DNA of 64,000 nt, taken from positions 248,001-312,000 of the forward strand of contig WLWY01000005.1 in NCBI GenBank assembly GCA_012103325.1, read 5' to 3'. The notes under the pieces were generated by a model. That model worked only from the letters and a program-made list of their open reading frames with translations, had not been told where the DNA came from and ran no database searches. This DNA comes from Alphaproteobacteria bacterium. GTDB taxonomy: Bacteria; Pseudomonadota; Alphaproteobacteria; UBA8366; GCA-2717185. Positions 35,715 to 43,343 of this stretch are shown here, in pieces (the first letter of the stretch is position 1; each line of letters begins with the position of its first letter). The translations under genes were made by a program, and so were the position numbers.

Positions 35715-35730
35715 TTGATTGATCGTTCAA
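35715..35730. promoter_or_regulatory. Imperfect GATC-centred palindrome beside the first
   Basis: TTGATTGATCGTTCAA is a 16-bp imperfect palindrome with the same GATC centre as the neighbouring box, 25 bases away centre to centre. It may be a second, weaker site for the same protein. Confidence 0.35.
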
Positions 35731-35793
35731 ACCTGTTTCCAAACTGGTCGGAATAACGATATACCTTCAAGTCGCAGATATGGAATGAGGACC

Positions 35794-36735
35794 ATGGACC
35801 TACTCAGTGACATCTTGAACCTGATGCAACTCTCGGGAACGCTTTATTTCCGGACGTCTTTCACCGCGCCGTGGGGTATCCAGGTTCCGCAGTTCGAGAA
35901 TGTCTCCCGCTTCCACTATGTGCATCGCGGCCGCTGCTTTGCCCATGTGAAGGGGCAAAAAGAGACTGTTGCGCTTGAGCAGGGCGATCTCATCATCATA
36001 ACGCGGGGCGCGCAGCACACCTTGTCCGACCCGGTTGACGCAGACGCCCAAACCGTCGATCGGGTGGTCGAGATATCCGGATTTTCGGGACGGGGCGCGT
36101 TGATTTATGGCGAAGCGGGTGCGGGTCATGAAACCCAGCTGATCTGCGGCCATTTTGCCTTCGATCCCGGTGCACGGCATATTCTGCTCGATGCGCTGCC
36201 GGCGTATCTTCTCATCAAGGATTACGGTAAATCGACGCCCGACTGGCTCGACGACACGCTGAAGATCATTGGCGGCGAAGCGGGAAATGACGGGCTAGGC
36301 AGCGATCTGATCGCGTTGAAGCTGTCCGAGATCATATTCACCCAGGCCATCCGCAAATATTTATCGACCGACGGCCGAACGCGCGCGGGTCTCGCCGGGT
36401 TTTCTGACTCGCAGATCTGCCGGGCCTTGGAAGCCATTCATTCCGAGCCATCAAAGTCCTGGACGGTCGAGGATCTTGCGCGGGTCGCGGGGCTATCCCG
36501 GACGTCGTTTTCCAATCGCTTTAGCGAACTGCTCGACCATACGCCGTTGAACTATTTGACGGCCTGGCGGATGCAAATTGCGCGGCGACTGCTCATCGAT
36601 TCCGAACTACCGATCATCGAGGTCGCCGAGCAAAGCGGTTATCGCTCGGAAGCGGCATTCGGACGGGTCTTCAAGCGGCACTTCGAAATCCCGCCGGCGA
36701 GCTATCGGCGCATGAGGGCTGAACCGCTGCATTGA
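35794..36735 (+). CDS. AraC family regulator with cupin sensor domain
   Basis: A protein of about 313 residues. The family's usual N-terminus MDLLSDILNLMQLSG decides the start, although the GAGG before it is close. Residues about 10-180 are an AraC-binding-like cupin (HYVHRGRCFAHVKG, LEQGDLIIITRGAQHTL). The two C-terminal helix-turn-helix motifs are WTVEDLARVAGLSRTSFSNRF and IIEVAEQSGYRSEAAFGRVFK. The gene diverges from the DUF4142-cupredoxin-MAPEG-P460 operon and is the natural candidate for its regulator. Two GATC-centred palindromes lie between them. Confidence 0.9.
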   Translation: MDLLSDILNLMQLSGTLYFRTSFTAPWGIQVPQFENVSRFHYVHRGRCFAHVKGQKETVALEQGDLIIITRGAQHTLSDPVDADAQTVDRVVEISGFSGRGALIYGEAGAGHETQLICGHFAFDPGARHILLDALPAYLLIKDYGKSTPDWLDDTLKIIGGEAGNDGLGSDLIALKLSEIIFTQAIRKYLSTDGRTRAGLAGFSDSQICRALEAIHSEPSKSWTVEDLARVAGLSRTSFSNRFSELLDHTPLNYLTAWRMQIARRLLIDSELPIIEVAEQSGYRSEAAFGRVFKRHFEIPPASYRRMRAEPLH

Positions 36736-36746
36736 CGGCGTGATCG

Positions 36747-37367
36747 TTATTCCTTGATCGCGACGGCGAACAACGTCTTGCCTTTTCCGGGCCGCCATTC
36801 GTGATCGATACGAAATCCCGCATCCGTAAGGTCACGCACCAACTCGTCCACTGTCAAAAATCGTACCAGAGGCAGCAGACCCAAAAAATGCCCGATCGGC
36901 AAGACAAGCCGCCACAGCGACATCATTTCGCCAAGGCAGGCGGTGGAGGAAACGAACACCCCGCCCGGTTTCAGCAGCCGGTGGATCTTCGCGACGGCGG
37001 CGTCCTTGTCCTTCAGCAGGTGGAGGACGCTGTGCGTCATCACGACGTCGTAGGTGGCGTCCGCCGCCGCCAGGTCTTCGATACTCGACCGTTCGAAGGT
37101 CACGTTCTCGATGTCGCGGGATTCCGCCTTGCCCCGCGCGATCTCGAGCATCTTTTCGGAAATATCGACGGCTCGGATATGTTTCACGAACGGGGCGTGG
37201 ATCAGCGCGGTTGTCCCGGTGCCGCAGCCGAGTTCCAGCACTTCCATATCCGGCCGCAGATAGTCTTGCGTAATTTTCAGCTTTTTCTCGTAGGTCGCCT
37301 GGTCGCTGACGGGCCGCTTTGCGTAGCCCTTTGCGTGCCGGTCCCAGAATAAACTCGCCTGCGCCAT
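36747..37367 (-). CDS. Class I SAM-dependent methyltransferase
   Basis: A 206-residue methyltransferase with GGAGCG before the ATG. The SAM-binding start is VLELGCGTGTTA (residues about 43-54), the acidic end of strand 2 is in RAVDISEKM, and motif III is RLLKPGGVFVSSTACLG. A hydrophobic stretch LWRLVLPIGHFLGLLPLVRFL near residue 150 suggests a membrane or lipid contact, as in UbiE/phospholipid-type enzymes. Substrate unknown. It is convergent with the AraC gene and divergent from the LysR gene. Confidence 0.88.
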   Translation of the reverse strand: MAQASLFWDRHAKGYAKRPVSDQATYEKKLKITQDYLRPDMEVLELGCGTGTTALIHAPFVKHIRAVDISEKMLEIARGKAESRDIENVTFERSSIEDLAAADATYDVVMTHSVLHLLKDKDAAVAKIHRLLKPGGVFVSSTACLGEMMSLWRLVLPIGHFLGLLPLVRFLTVDELVRDLTDAGFRIDHEWRPGKGKTLFAVAIKE

Positions 37368-37459
37368 GGTTTCGCTCCGTTCGAATTGGCGTTGTGTGAT
37401 GCGCGGATCAATACCTATGCGTTCGAGAAATATAAATTGCCAAATTTCGTTTTCCTGCT

Positions 37460-38356
37460 ATGCATTTTTGCATGGATTGGCAATCGATCGATTTTGATTG
37501 GAATCAGGTCCGCGCGTTTTTGGTAACGGCCGAGGAAGGTTCTTTCTCCGCGGCCGGCCGAGCGCTCGGCGTGACCCAGCCGACCTTGGGCCGGCAGGTG
37601 GCGGCGCTGGAGGCGCGGCTGGGCGTAACTCTGTTCGAACGGCTGGGCCGAAGCCTGCCCCTCACACAATCGGGGCTCGAGCTGCTGGACCATGTCCGCG
37701 CCATGGGCGAAGCCGCCAGCCGAGTGTCCCTCACGGCGTCGGGCCAGTCGCAAAGCATCGAGGGGCGGGTCTGTATCACGGCGACGGATCTATTCGCCAT
37801 GCATCTCCTGCCGGACGCATTGGCGCGGTTGCGAGAGCTGGCGCCGGGGATCGAAATCGAGATCGTCGCGTCGAACGATATACGCGACCTACGCCGCCGC
37901 GAAGCGGACATTGCGATACGGCACGCCCGTCCCGAGCAGCCGGACCTGATCGCCAGACTTCTGCGCGAAACCCCGGCGCATCTTTACGCTTCGACTGAGT
38001 ACCTTGCGCGGAACGCGCACCCGACGTCGCCGGAAGAGGTGTCGGACTCCGAATTCATCGGGTTCGACGGGGCGGGCCGCCTGATCGCCTATCTTAATGA
38101 CATGGGCCTCAGACTTACGCAGGATAATTTCAAGGTATTCTCGGAGAACGGTGCGGTTGCCTGGGAGCTGGTGAAACGGGGCCTTGGCATCGGAGTCATG
38201 GCCCAGGTCATCGCGGACCGGACGCCCGGCGTCGAGCGCGTCCTCCCCGGTCTCAAACCGATGCCGATCCCGATCTGGCTCGTGACCCATCGCGAACTCC
38301 ACACCAGCCGTCGAATCCGGCTTGTGTTCGACGTGTTGGCGGAAACGTTGAAATAG
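37460..38356 (+). CDS. LysR family transcriptional regulator
   Basis: A 298-residue LysR protein. The helix-turn-helix is in the first 65 residues (VRAFLVTAEEGSFSAAGRALGVTQPTLGRQVAALE). The effector domain starts near residue 95, with READIAIRHARPEQPDL and GLGIGVMAQVIAD. The divergent partner is the methyltransferase gene 92 bases away, a normal place for its target promoter. A second ATG four codons later is possible; neither has a clear ribosome site. The last 15 codons and stop occur again, nearly unchanged, 1.6 kb downstream in the mosaic region. Confidence 0.9.
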   Translation: MHFCMDWQSIDFDWNQVRAFLVTAEEGSFSAAGRALGVTQPTLGRQVAALEARLGVTLFERLGRSLPLTQSGLELLDHVRAMGEAASRVSLTASGQSQSIEGRVCITATDLFAMHLLPDALARLRELAPGIEIEIVASNDIRDLRRREADIAIRHARPEQPDLIARLLRETPAHLYASTEYLARNAHPTSPEEVSDSEFIGFDGAGRLIAYLNDMGLRLTQDNFKVFSENGAVAWELVKRGLGIGVMAQVIADRTPGVERVLPGLKPMPIPIWLVTHRELHTSRRIRLVFDVLAETLK

Positions 38357-38415
38357 GACCCGCTAGTCCCGTTCCCGTAACAACCGCGTGTACGATTTCT
38401 TGTTCGCGCCGTCGA
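38316..38415. repeat. Left copy of a 100-bp direct repeat (lysR 3' end plus SDR 3' end)
   Basis: This block matches 39952-40051 with 8 mismatches in 100 bases and no gaps by hand alignment. It covers the end of the LysR gene and, on the other strand, the end of an SDR gene. The two copies bracket the AT-rich insert and a PhyH remnant. Confidence 0.85.
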
Positions 38416-38440
38416 TAAAGTTAGAGGCGCTGTTGGCATC
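38363..38440 (-). pseudogene. Remnant of an SDR gene (3' end only)
   Basis: Read on the minus strand this gives NSASNFIDGANKKSYTRLL then RERD and a stop. It aligns with the end of the intact SDR (GASLLVDGANKKSYTRLL then RERE, stop). Everything upstream in the SDR is missing and is replaced by AT-rich DNA. Confidence 0.75.
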
Positions 38441-38704
38441 AACAAGGATGTTGCTAGCATAGTCTCTTCGGCGGAAACTCCCCGGAGTCAAATAGAAATA
38501 ATAAATTAAGTATCATACCCCTTGAGCCATATATTAAAATTCGGATAGTACTTAATGAAAAGAAAGGGAAGTGCATACCGTGTAGAGAGTATGATGTGTT
38601 CTCTAATATTTCGATAGATTTCAGATATTACTGATTTCTAAGGTGACTATTTAGCTATTAGAAATATTGAAATCCCTTATTATTTCTTCAACTGATTCTG
38701 GCTC
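38441..38704. other. AT-rich non-coding stretch of the insert
   Basis: No gene is seen. Composition is far from the surrounding genes: the 60 bases from 38521 have 21 G or C. It lies downstream of the two-TM gene. A weak TAGAG/CTCTA hairpin around 38584-38606 is the only structure noted. Confidence 0.5.
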
Positions 38705-39619
38705 TTAGGCAATAATACTTATATGATTCAATTGGTTATCTTTATATAGATTGAGTTCTTTGGATATAACTTCAATTATTTCCTTTCCTTCTTGAGGCGG
38801 GGCGTCAAAAACTAAAATGCAATGTTGTATAGCCTTTTCGAGTACATATTTTGCCACTCTGTGGACGTAACCTGTAATTCTTCCAGCGTTTTTCGATGCG
38901 CCCTTTTCAAAAGCCGAAATTCCCACCTTTTTCTCGTTAAGTGTAAATATCCCATCAAATAGATCATCCCCAGACCCTAAAGAATGGCCATGATCCATTT
39001 TTTGTGCTTTCACACCTTCTCTGTTTGAAAAGCCTAAAAGTACAGCTTGATGAAAATCTTCATAACGTGATTCATCTTCTTTTCGTTTTTGTATTCGTCT
39101 TTCTTTTTCTGATGGATCTATGTTTTCCCTCACTCCCCTCATTATCGACTGCGATATTTCTTTTTCTAACTCTTTTGGATCAAGTATTGCTCCTTTCCGT
39201 TTCCCAGACGCTAGTTCGGCTATCGAATGAGAAATATCGCCAACTCGCCCAGAGATAATATCTTCTATACGTTTTTCTGTAACGCCGGTAGATGCTTCGA
39301 TTCTTTGTAATGCTTCGGTTGTCTTAGTAAATACTTCGTTTTGTAGCCGAATACTTTCGTCGCTTCTCTTTATAACCGACTGTTCTGATGACCTTCCTAA
39401 TGAAATTGCAGAAATAGCAAGCACGATAGAGGCTCCAGAAACAATTACAGATAATACAAACCCGATAAGTTCTGTTGTCGTGAAATTTGTCTGAACATCG
39501 GTTTTTGTATTCTCAAATAGCAGGGCTGTTGTCAGGCCAAAAATAAATGCGAGAATAATAATCCCAATCTGTTTGATACTAATTGACCAATCGCCATATG
39601 CGTTGTTTTGCTCATTCAT
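38705..39619 (-). CDS. Two-TM coiled-coil protein of unknown function, foreign composition
   Basis: A 304-residue protein with AGGGAAG before the ATG. Helices at residues about 16-35 (IGIIILAFIFGLTTALLF) and 52-73 (IGFVLSVIVSGASIVLAISAIS) anchor it. Residues about 75-190 are charged and probably coiled coil. The C-terminal 110 residues form an alpha/beta domain (FHQAVLLGFSNREGV, DDLFDGIFTLNEKKVGISAF, HCILVFDAP). That order of strand hairpin and helix recalls the restriction-endonuclease-like fold, but the expected E-x-K is I-S-A-F here, so nuclease activity is not claimed. The gene is AT-rich with A/T-ending codons, unlike every neighbour, and lies in a mosaic region. A defence or other accessory role is a guess. 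Confidence 0.6.
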   Translation of the reverse strand: MNEQNNAYGDWSISIKQIGIIILAFIFGLTTALLFENTKTDVQTNFTTTELIGFVLSVIVSGASIVLAISAISLGRSSEQSVIKRSDESIRLQNEVFTKTTEALQRIEASTGVTEKRIEDIISGRVGDISHSIAELASGKRKGAILDPKELEKEISQSIMRGVRENIDPSEKERRIQKRKEDESRYEDFHQAVLLGFSNREGVKAQKMDHGHSLGSGDDLFDGIFTLNEKKVGISAFEKGASKNAGRITGYVHRVAKYVLEKAIQHCILVFDAPPQEGKEIIEVISKELNLYKDNQLNHISIIA

Positions 39620-39853
39620 TGATCGCTTCCCTATGTTGAAAGGCGATAAACATCTACCTAAAATTTAATCAGTGTACTATCGGGAACTTTCATGCTCTTA
39701 AAAGTTGATTATCGCATAAAATACATGCATTGCTAAGGTTTTCAATCAAGCAAGCGACACAGACCATACGAATTCCGCAAGGCAAGGGCCGCCAGCGAAT
39801 ATCTTTAGTGTTGGGCTTACCCAATTGGATCGGATGACAGTGGACGCGAGACG

Positions 39854-39949
39854 TTAAGCTGCGCCGCCGTAGATAACCTCTTCCTGATCCGTCGGCGCGT
39901 AGAAGAAGGAGCCGGGGCGGAAGTCGTAGCCGAGATCGCCAAGCCGCCG
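39854..39949 (-). pseudogene. Remnant of a PhyH dioxygenase gene (3' end only)
   Basis: Thirty-one codons and a stop that match the C-terminus of the intact PhyH gene 1 kb away almost residue for residue (GDLGYDFRPGSFFYAPTDQ against GDLGYDFRPGSYFYAPTDQ, then EEVIYGGAA and stop). The upstream part is cut off where a LysR fragment begins. Confidence 0.8.
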
Positions 39950-39992
39950 CATCTGGCTTGTGTTCGACGTTTTGGCGGAAACGTTAAAGTAG
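39945..39992 (+). pseudogene. Remnant of the LysR gene (last 15 codons)
   Basis: RRIWLVFDVLAETLK and a stop, against RRIRLVFDVLAETLK at the end of the intact LysR gene. It is fused head-on to the PhyH remnant and followed by the end of the intact SDR, the same order of lysR end and SDR end as on the left side of the insert. Confidence 0.8.
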
Positions 39993-40051
39993 GACTGGCT
40001 ACTCCCGTTCCCGTAACAACCGCGTGTACGACTTCTTGTTCGCGCCGTCGA
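39952..40051. repeat. Right copy of the 100-bp direct repeat
   Basis: Matches 38316-38415 with 8 mismatches. It contains the LysR remnant and the true 3' end of the intact SDR gene. Confidence 0.85.
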
Positions 40052-40820
40052 CCAGCAGCGAGGCGCCGTTGACGTAACTGGCGCGGTCGGAGGCGAGGTA
40101 GAGGATCGTGTCCGCGACCTGCCATGCGTCGCCCCAAGGGCCATCCTCTTTCACGATTTTGTCGCGTCGGGTGCGGGCCGCAGCGGGGTCGTAGGCGTTG
40201 CCGGCGGCTTCCCGTTCCCATTTCTCGAAGCGTTCCTCGGTGACGACGACGCCGGGTACGACGCAATTGACCCGGATATTATGCGGCCGCAGCTCGTCGG
40301 CGAGGTCGGCGGTGAAGCGAAGCTCGGCTGCTTTTGCCGGGCCGGTGCATGTGGAACCGGGAGGAAGTGCTGTTTGATACGCTGTGCGTCCGGCAACGTT
40401 GACGATGCTGCCGCCGCCTTGCGCGATCATCATCGGCACCACCCGCTGCGACAGGCGAAACTGCGCAAAGAAGTTGATCGCCATGCCGTATTCCAGCTCG
40501 TCGTCCGTGACTTCGAGAAACGGCTTGTAAGTCCCGGTCCCCGCATTGTTGATGAGGATATCGACGCGGCCGAAGCGGTCCTTCAGCCAAGTCACAAACC
40601 GGTCGAGGTCGGCGGCCTGTGCAACATCGACTACCATGGTTTCGGGTGTGTGGCCGGTCTCATCGGCGATCACGGCGGCGGCTTCCGCCAGTGCCGACAC
40701 GCGCCGCGCCGCGATCACAACTTGAGCGCCCTCGCTGGCGAGCCGGTGTGCCGCTGCGTAGCCGATACCTTTGCTGCCGCCTGTGACGACGGCCACCTTG
40801 CCGCTCAGATCAAGATCCAT
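39999..40820 (-). CDS. SDR family protein lacking the catalytic tyrosine
   Basis: A 273-residue Rossmann protein with TGGSKGIG (13-20) and NNAG (91-94), so NAD(P) binding is expected. The usual Y-x-x-x-K reads T-G-P-A-K here: Lys163 is kept but the tyrosine position is Thr159. The serine position has no clear match either (VNVAGRT). It is therefore an atypical or possibly inactive short-chain dehydrogenase, or one with altered chemistry. Its ATG directly follows the stop of the PhyH gene (TAG|ATG), so it is the last gene of a sulfatase-PhyH-SDR operon. A 3' remnant of a second SDR copy lies at 38363. Confidence 0.85.
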   Translation of the reverse strand: MDLDLSGKVAVVTGGSKGIGYAAAHRLASEGAQVVIAARRVSALAEAAAVIADETGHTPETMVVDVAQAADLDRFVTWLKDRFGRVDILINNAGTGTYKPFLEVTDDELEYGMAINFFAQFRLSQRVVPMMIAQGGGSIVNVAGRTAYQTALPPGSTCTGPAKAAELRFTADLADELRPHNIRVNCVVPGVVVTEERFEKWEREAAGNAYDPAAARTRRDKIVKEDGPWGDAWQVADTILYLASDRASYVNGASLLVDGANKKSYTRLLRERE

Positions 40821-41669
40821 CTAAGCCGCGCCGCCGTAAATGACCTCTTCCTGATCCGTTGGCGCGTAGAAGTAAGAGCCGGGCCGGAAGTCGTAGCCAA
40901 GATCGCCTAGTAGGCGGCGCTGGCGCGGGGTGCAGCGGTCGACGACTTCGGAAACAGAGCCGAAATCGTACCAGCGGACGAACATCTGGCAGTAATTGTA
41001 GAGCAACGTCTTGCGCGCCTTGTTCGAATGGTTCGGCGACGGACCATGCCACAGGGCGTGGCTGAACAGATAGGCGTCGCCCGCTTTGCCGGTGAGTTGC
41101 ACTGCGCCCGGGGTGTGCGGCGTGAGCTCGGCATTGTCTTCGGGGAAGGGGCGAAGATGGCTGCCGGGGAAAACGGTGAAGTTGCCGCTATCCGTGCCCT
41201 CCACGTCACTCAGCAAATACATCACTTTCATCGCCAGCGGCCGGCTGGTCTCCGTCACGCGAATGCGGCGCAGCGCTTCGCCGCCGTCGGTGTGGGTGTA
41301 GCCGGGGAAGGTCTCGGTCGCGGCACGTACGATCGCTTGTGACATACTGAACACGATCCAGGGCCCCATGATGTCGACGATGAGATCGAAGACGTTGGGC
41401 CGATCGATCAGCTTGATGAACTCGTCGCCATAGGTGAGCAGGTCGCGCCGATCCATGAATCCTTCGGGATCAAGATCGTCGGCGTGGTCGAGCCATTTGT
41501 AATGGCCGCGTTGCAGTTCGTCCGGGCGCGGCTCGAAGCCGGGTTTCTTGCGCACCTCGTCGAGCTCGTTGCTGAAGAATTCGACTTCGTCGGGGTTAAG
41601 CGCACCTTCCAGCTGGATATAGCCGTCCGTGGCCCACTTGATCTTCTGTTCTTCGCTTAACGTCTTCAC
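40821..41669 (-). CDS. Phytanoyl-CoA dioxygenase (PhyH) family protein
   Basis: A 282-residue Fe(II)/2-oxoglutarate dioxygenase starting with GTG (AAGGAT upstream). Iron ligands are His126 and Asp128 in YTHTDGG and His208 in ALWHGPSPN; Arg219 in KARKTLLYNY would bind 2-oxoglutarate. FPGSHLRPFPED is the usual loop before the distal site. Bacterial PhyH proteins hydroxylate many small molecules. It lies between a sulfatase gene (21 bases upstream) and the SDR gene (adjoining), suggesting sequential steps on a sulfated or alkyl substrate. A duplicate of its 3' end is at 39854. Confidence 0.9.
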   Translation of the reverse strand: MKTLSEEQKIKWATDGYIQLEGALNPDEVEFFSNELDEVRKKPGFEPRPDELQRGHYKWLDHADDLDPEGFMDRRDLLTYGDEFIKLIDRPNVFDLIVDIMGPWIVFSMSQAIVRAATETFPGYTHTDGGEALRRIRVTETSRPLAMKVMYLLSDVEGTDSGNFTVFPGSHLRPFPEDNAELTPHTPGAVQLTGKAGDAYLFSHALWHGPSPNHSNKARKTLLYNYCQMFVRWYDFGSVSEVVDRCTPRQRRLLGDLGYDFRPGSYFYAPTDQEEVIYGGAA

Positions 41670-41690
41670 GATATTCGATCCTTGCTCCGA

Positions 41691-43157
41691 TTATTGCTCT
41701 GCTGACGCTTCATAAATGGGCGCCTCGCCAGGCGCCGGCGTCGCGCCAAAGCCGCCCTTCTTGAGCACCGCCTCGCGGCCGCCATGTTTGTCGACGAGCG
41801 CGCGCTGGCTGGCCTTGGCGCTGGCGTCGACGGCGTCCGGGTCGAGTATATTCCGCAGCGCCTTTTCGAATGCGGCGATGCGATCCGATTGGGCCGGGTC
41901 TTGCCCGAGATCGGATACTTCCTCGGGGTCGTTCACGAGGTCGAAGAGTTCCGGCGGCATGCCGACATAATGCACGTATTTCCACATGCCCTGCCGCAGC
42001 ATGAAGGCGCCGGTCGGCGCGCCGACGGCGTGGTACTGGCTGAGTACGATGCGCTTTTCGTCGTCCGGTGCGGCTGCAATATCGAGCAAGGAAGTCCCGC
42101 TCCGGTCATCGCTCTCGACCGCTTGACCGACGCCTTGCAGGATTGTCTGGTGGAAGTCGACATGACTGATCGGCGTGGCGCACACCTTGCCGGCCGGAAT
42201 GTCGGGGCCGGCCATGACCGTCGGCACGCCGGCGGATTCTTCGTACTGGTTGGATTTTCCCCAAAGTTCCCGCGCGCCGAGATTGTCGCCGTGGTCGCTG
42301 GTGTAGATCACGCGCGTATCGTCGGCCAAACCCACCGCATCGAGTTTCGCCAGAACCTTGCCGATATTGTCGTCGAGAAAACTGCACATGCCGTAATAGG
42401 AGGCAATGGCGATCTTTCGCGTCTCGTCGGTGAAGTAGTCGTCATAGACCTGACAGCCCGCCAGCGCCTCGGCCCACGGGTGGCGCACATAGCCGTCGCG
42501 CGCTCTGGCCTTTGGCGGCGCAATCGAGTCGAGCGGATACATCTCGTAGAACTCCGGCGGCGCGATGAGCGGGAAGTGCGGGCAGACGAACGATACGAAC
42601 AGCACCCAGGGCTTGTCCGTGTGCTTGGGTGCTTCGTTTTCCAGCCAGTCGAGGGTGTTGCCGGCGATGTCGCGGTCGTAGTCCAGATAGGTCGAGTTGC
42701 CGGGCCCGACATTCTCCGACAGGGCGCGGCACTTGACGCGGACATGCAGCGGTTCGCGGATGCATCCGGACACGTCGCCGACACCGTCGACGACATGCAT
42801 CGGAATAACCTGTTCGTCGAAGCCGGTCGCCAGTTCGTCGTTCCGATAGTGCAGCTTGCCGATCGACACGACGCGGTGCCCGGCTCGCTGAAGCTGGTGC
42901 CCCCAGCCCTCGACGCGACCGTCATAGGGATGCCCGTTATCCCAATAATCATCCATCTCATGGACGTGGCGGCCGGTGGCGAAACTGGCGCGTGCCGGAA
43001 TGCAGATCGGCGAGTTGGTGTAGGCGGCATTGAACTGGACGCCGGATGCGGCCAGGCGGTCGATATTCGGCGTTTTCACCAAGGGGTGACCGTAACACCC
43101 TAATGCCTTCGGATTGTGTTCGTCGGACATGAGGACCAGCATGTTCGTTGCGCGCAT
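41691..43157 (-). CDS. Sulfatase (formylglycine type)
   Basis: A 488-residue arylsulfatase/choline-sulfatase family enzyme. The active-site motif is C-I-P-A-R-A-S-F-A-T-G (Cys52, Pro54, Arg56), the Cys type that needs a formylglycine-generating enzyme. Metal-site pieces are LVLMSDEHNPKALGCYGHP at the start and YTSDHGDNLG in the second half; IGKLHY is the conserved lysine/histidine. There is no signal peptide, so it should act in the cytoplasm on an imported sulfate ester, as choline sulfatases do. It is the first gene of the operon with PhyH and SDR genes, divergent from the TetR gene. Confidence 0.92.
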   Translation of the reverse strand: MRATNMLVLMSDEHNPKALGCYGHPLVKTPNIDRLAASGVQFNAAYTNSPICIPARASFATGRHVHEMDDYWDNGHPYDGRVEGWGHQLQRAGHRVVSIGKLHYRNDELATGFDEQVIPMHVVDGVGDVSGCIREPLHVRVKCRALSENVGPGNSTYLDYDRDIAGNTLDWLENEAPKHTDKPWVLFVSFVCPHFPLIAPPEFYEMYPLDSIAPPKARARDGYVRHPWAEALAGCQVYDDYFTDETRKIAIASYYGMCSFLDDNIGKVLAKLDAVGLADDTRVIYTSDHGDNLGARELWGKSNQYEESAGVPTVMAGPDIPAGKVCATPISHVDFHQTILQGVGQAVESDDRSGTSLLDIAAAPDDEKRIVLSQYHAVGAPTGAFMLRQGMWKYVHYVGMPPELFDLVNDPEEVSDLGQDPAQSDRIAAFEKALRNILDPDAVDASAKASQRALVDKHGGREAVLKKGGFGATPAPGEAPIYEASAEQ

Positions 43158-43309
43158 CGCCGATACTTTCGTCGTTGGATAGGACTTTCATCGTTAACCA
43201 TTGCAGGTTAGCCGCCGACACAGGACAGGTCCAATACGGCACTTTGATCCCACTTATGGGCAGTCTTTCGCGGGTGCGGCAATTGGCGCGATTTTCCCAC
43301 TTGATTATT

Positions 43310-43319
43310 CAAACGTTTG
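43310..43319. promoter_or_regulatory. Palindrome CAAACGTTTG, candidate TetR operator
   Basis: A perfect 10-bp palindrome 25 bases before the ATG of the TetR gene, in the region shared with the divergent sulfatase gene. Position and shape suit autorepression by the TetR protein. Confidence 0.5.
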
Positions 43320-43343
43320 TCCAAATATATAGGGGGATATTGT

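Noticed and set aside
38363..38460. A short independent gene at the end of lysR
   Set aside because: In the right frame it is only the C-terminal piece of an SDR, with no start.
38705..39619. Active PD-(D/E)XK nuclease
   Set aside because: The strand layout is suggestive but the expected E-x-K is replaced by I-S-A-F, so catalysis cannot be supported.
43317..43343. TTG start extending the TetR protein by nine codons
   Set aside because: It would overlap the palindromic operator candidate and lacks a ribosome site, whereas the ATG at 43344 has AGGGGGAT before it.
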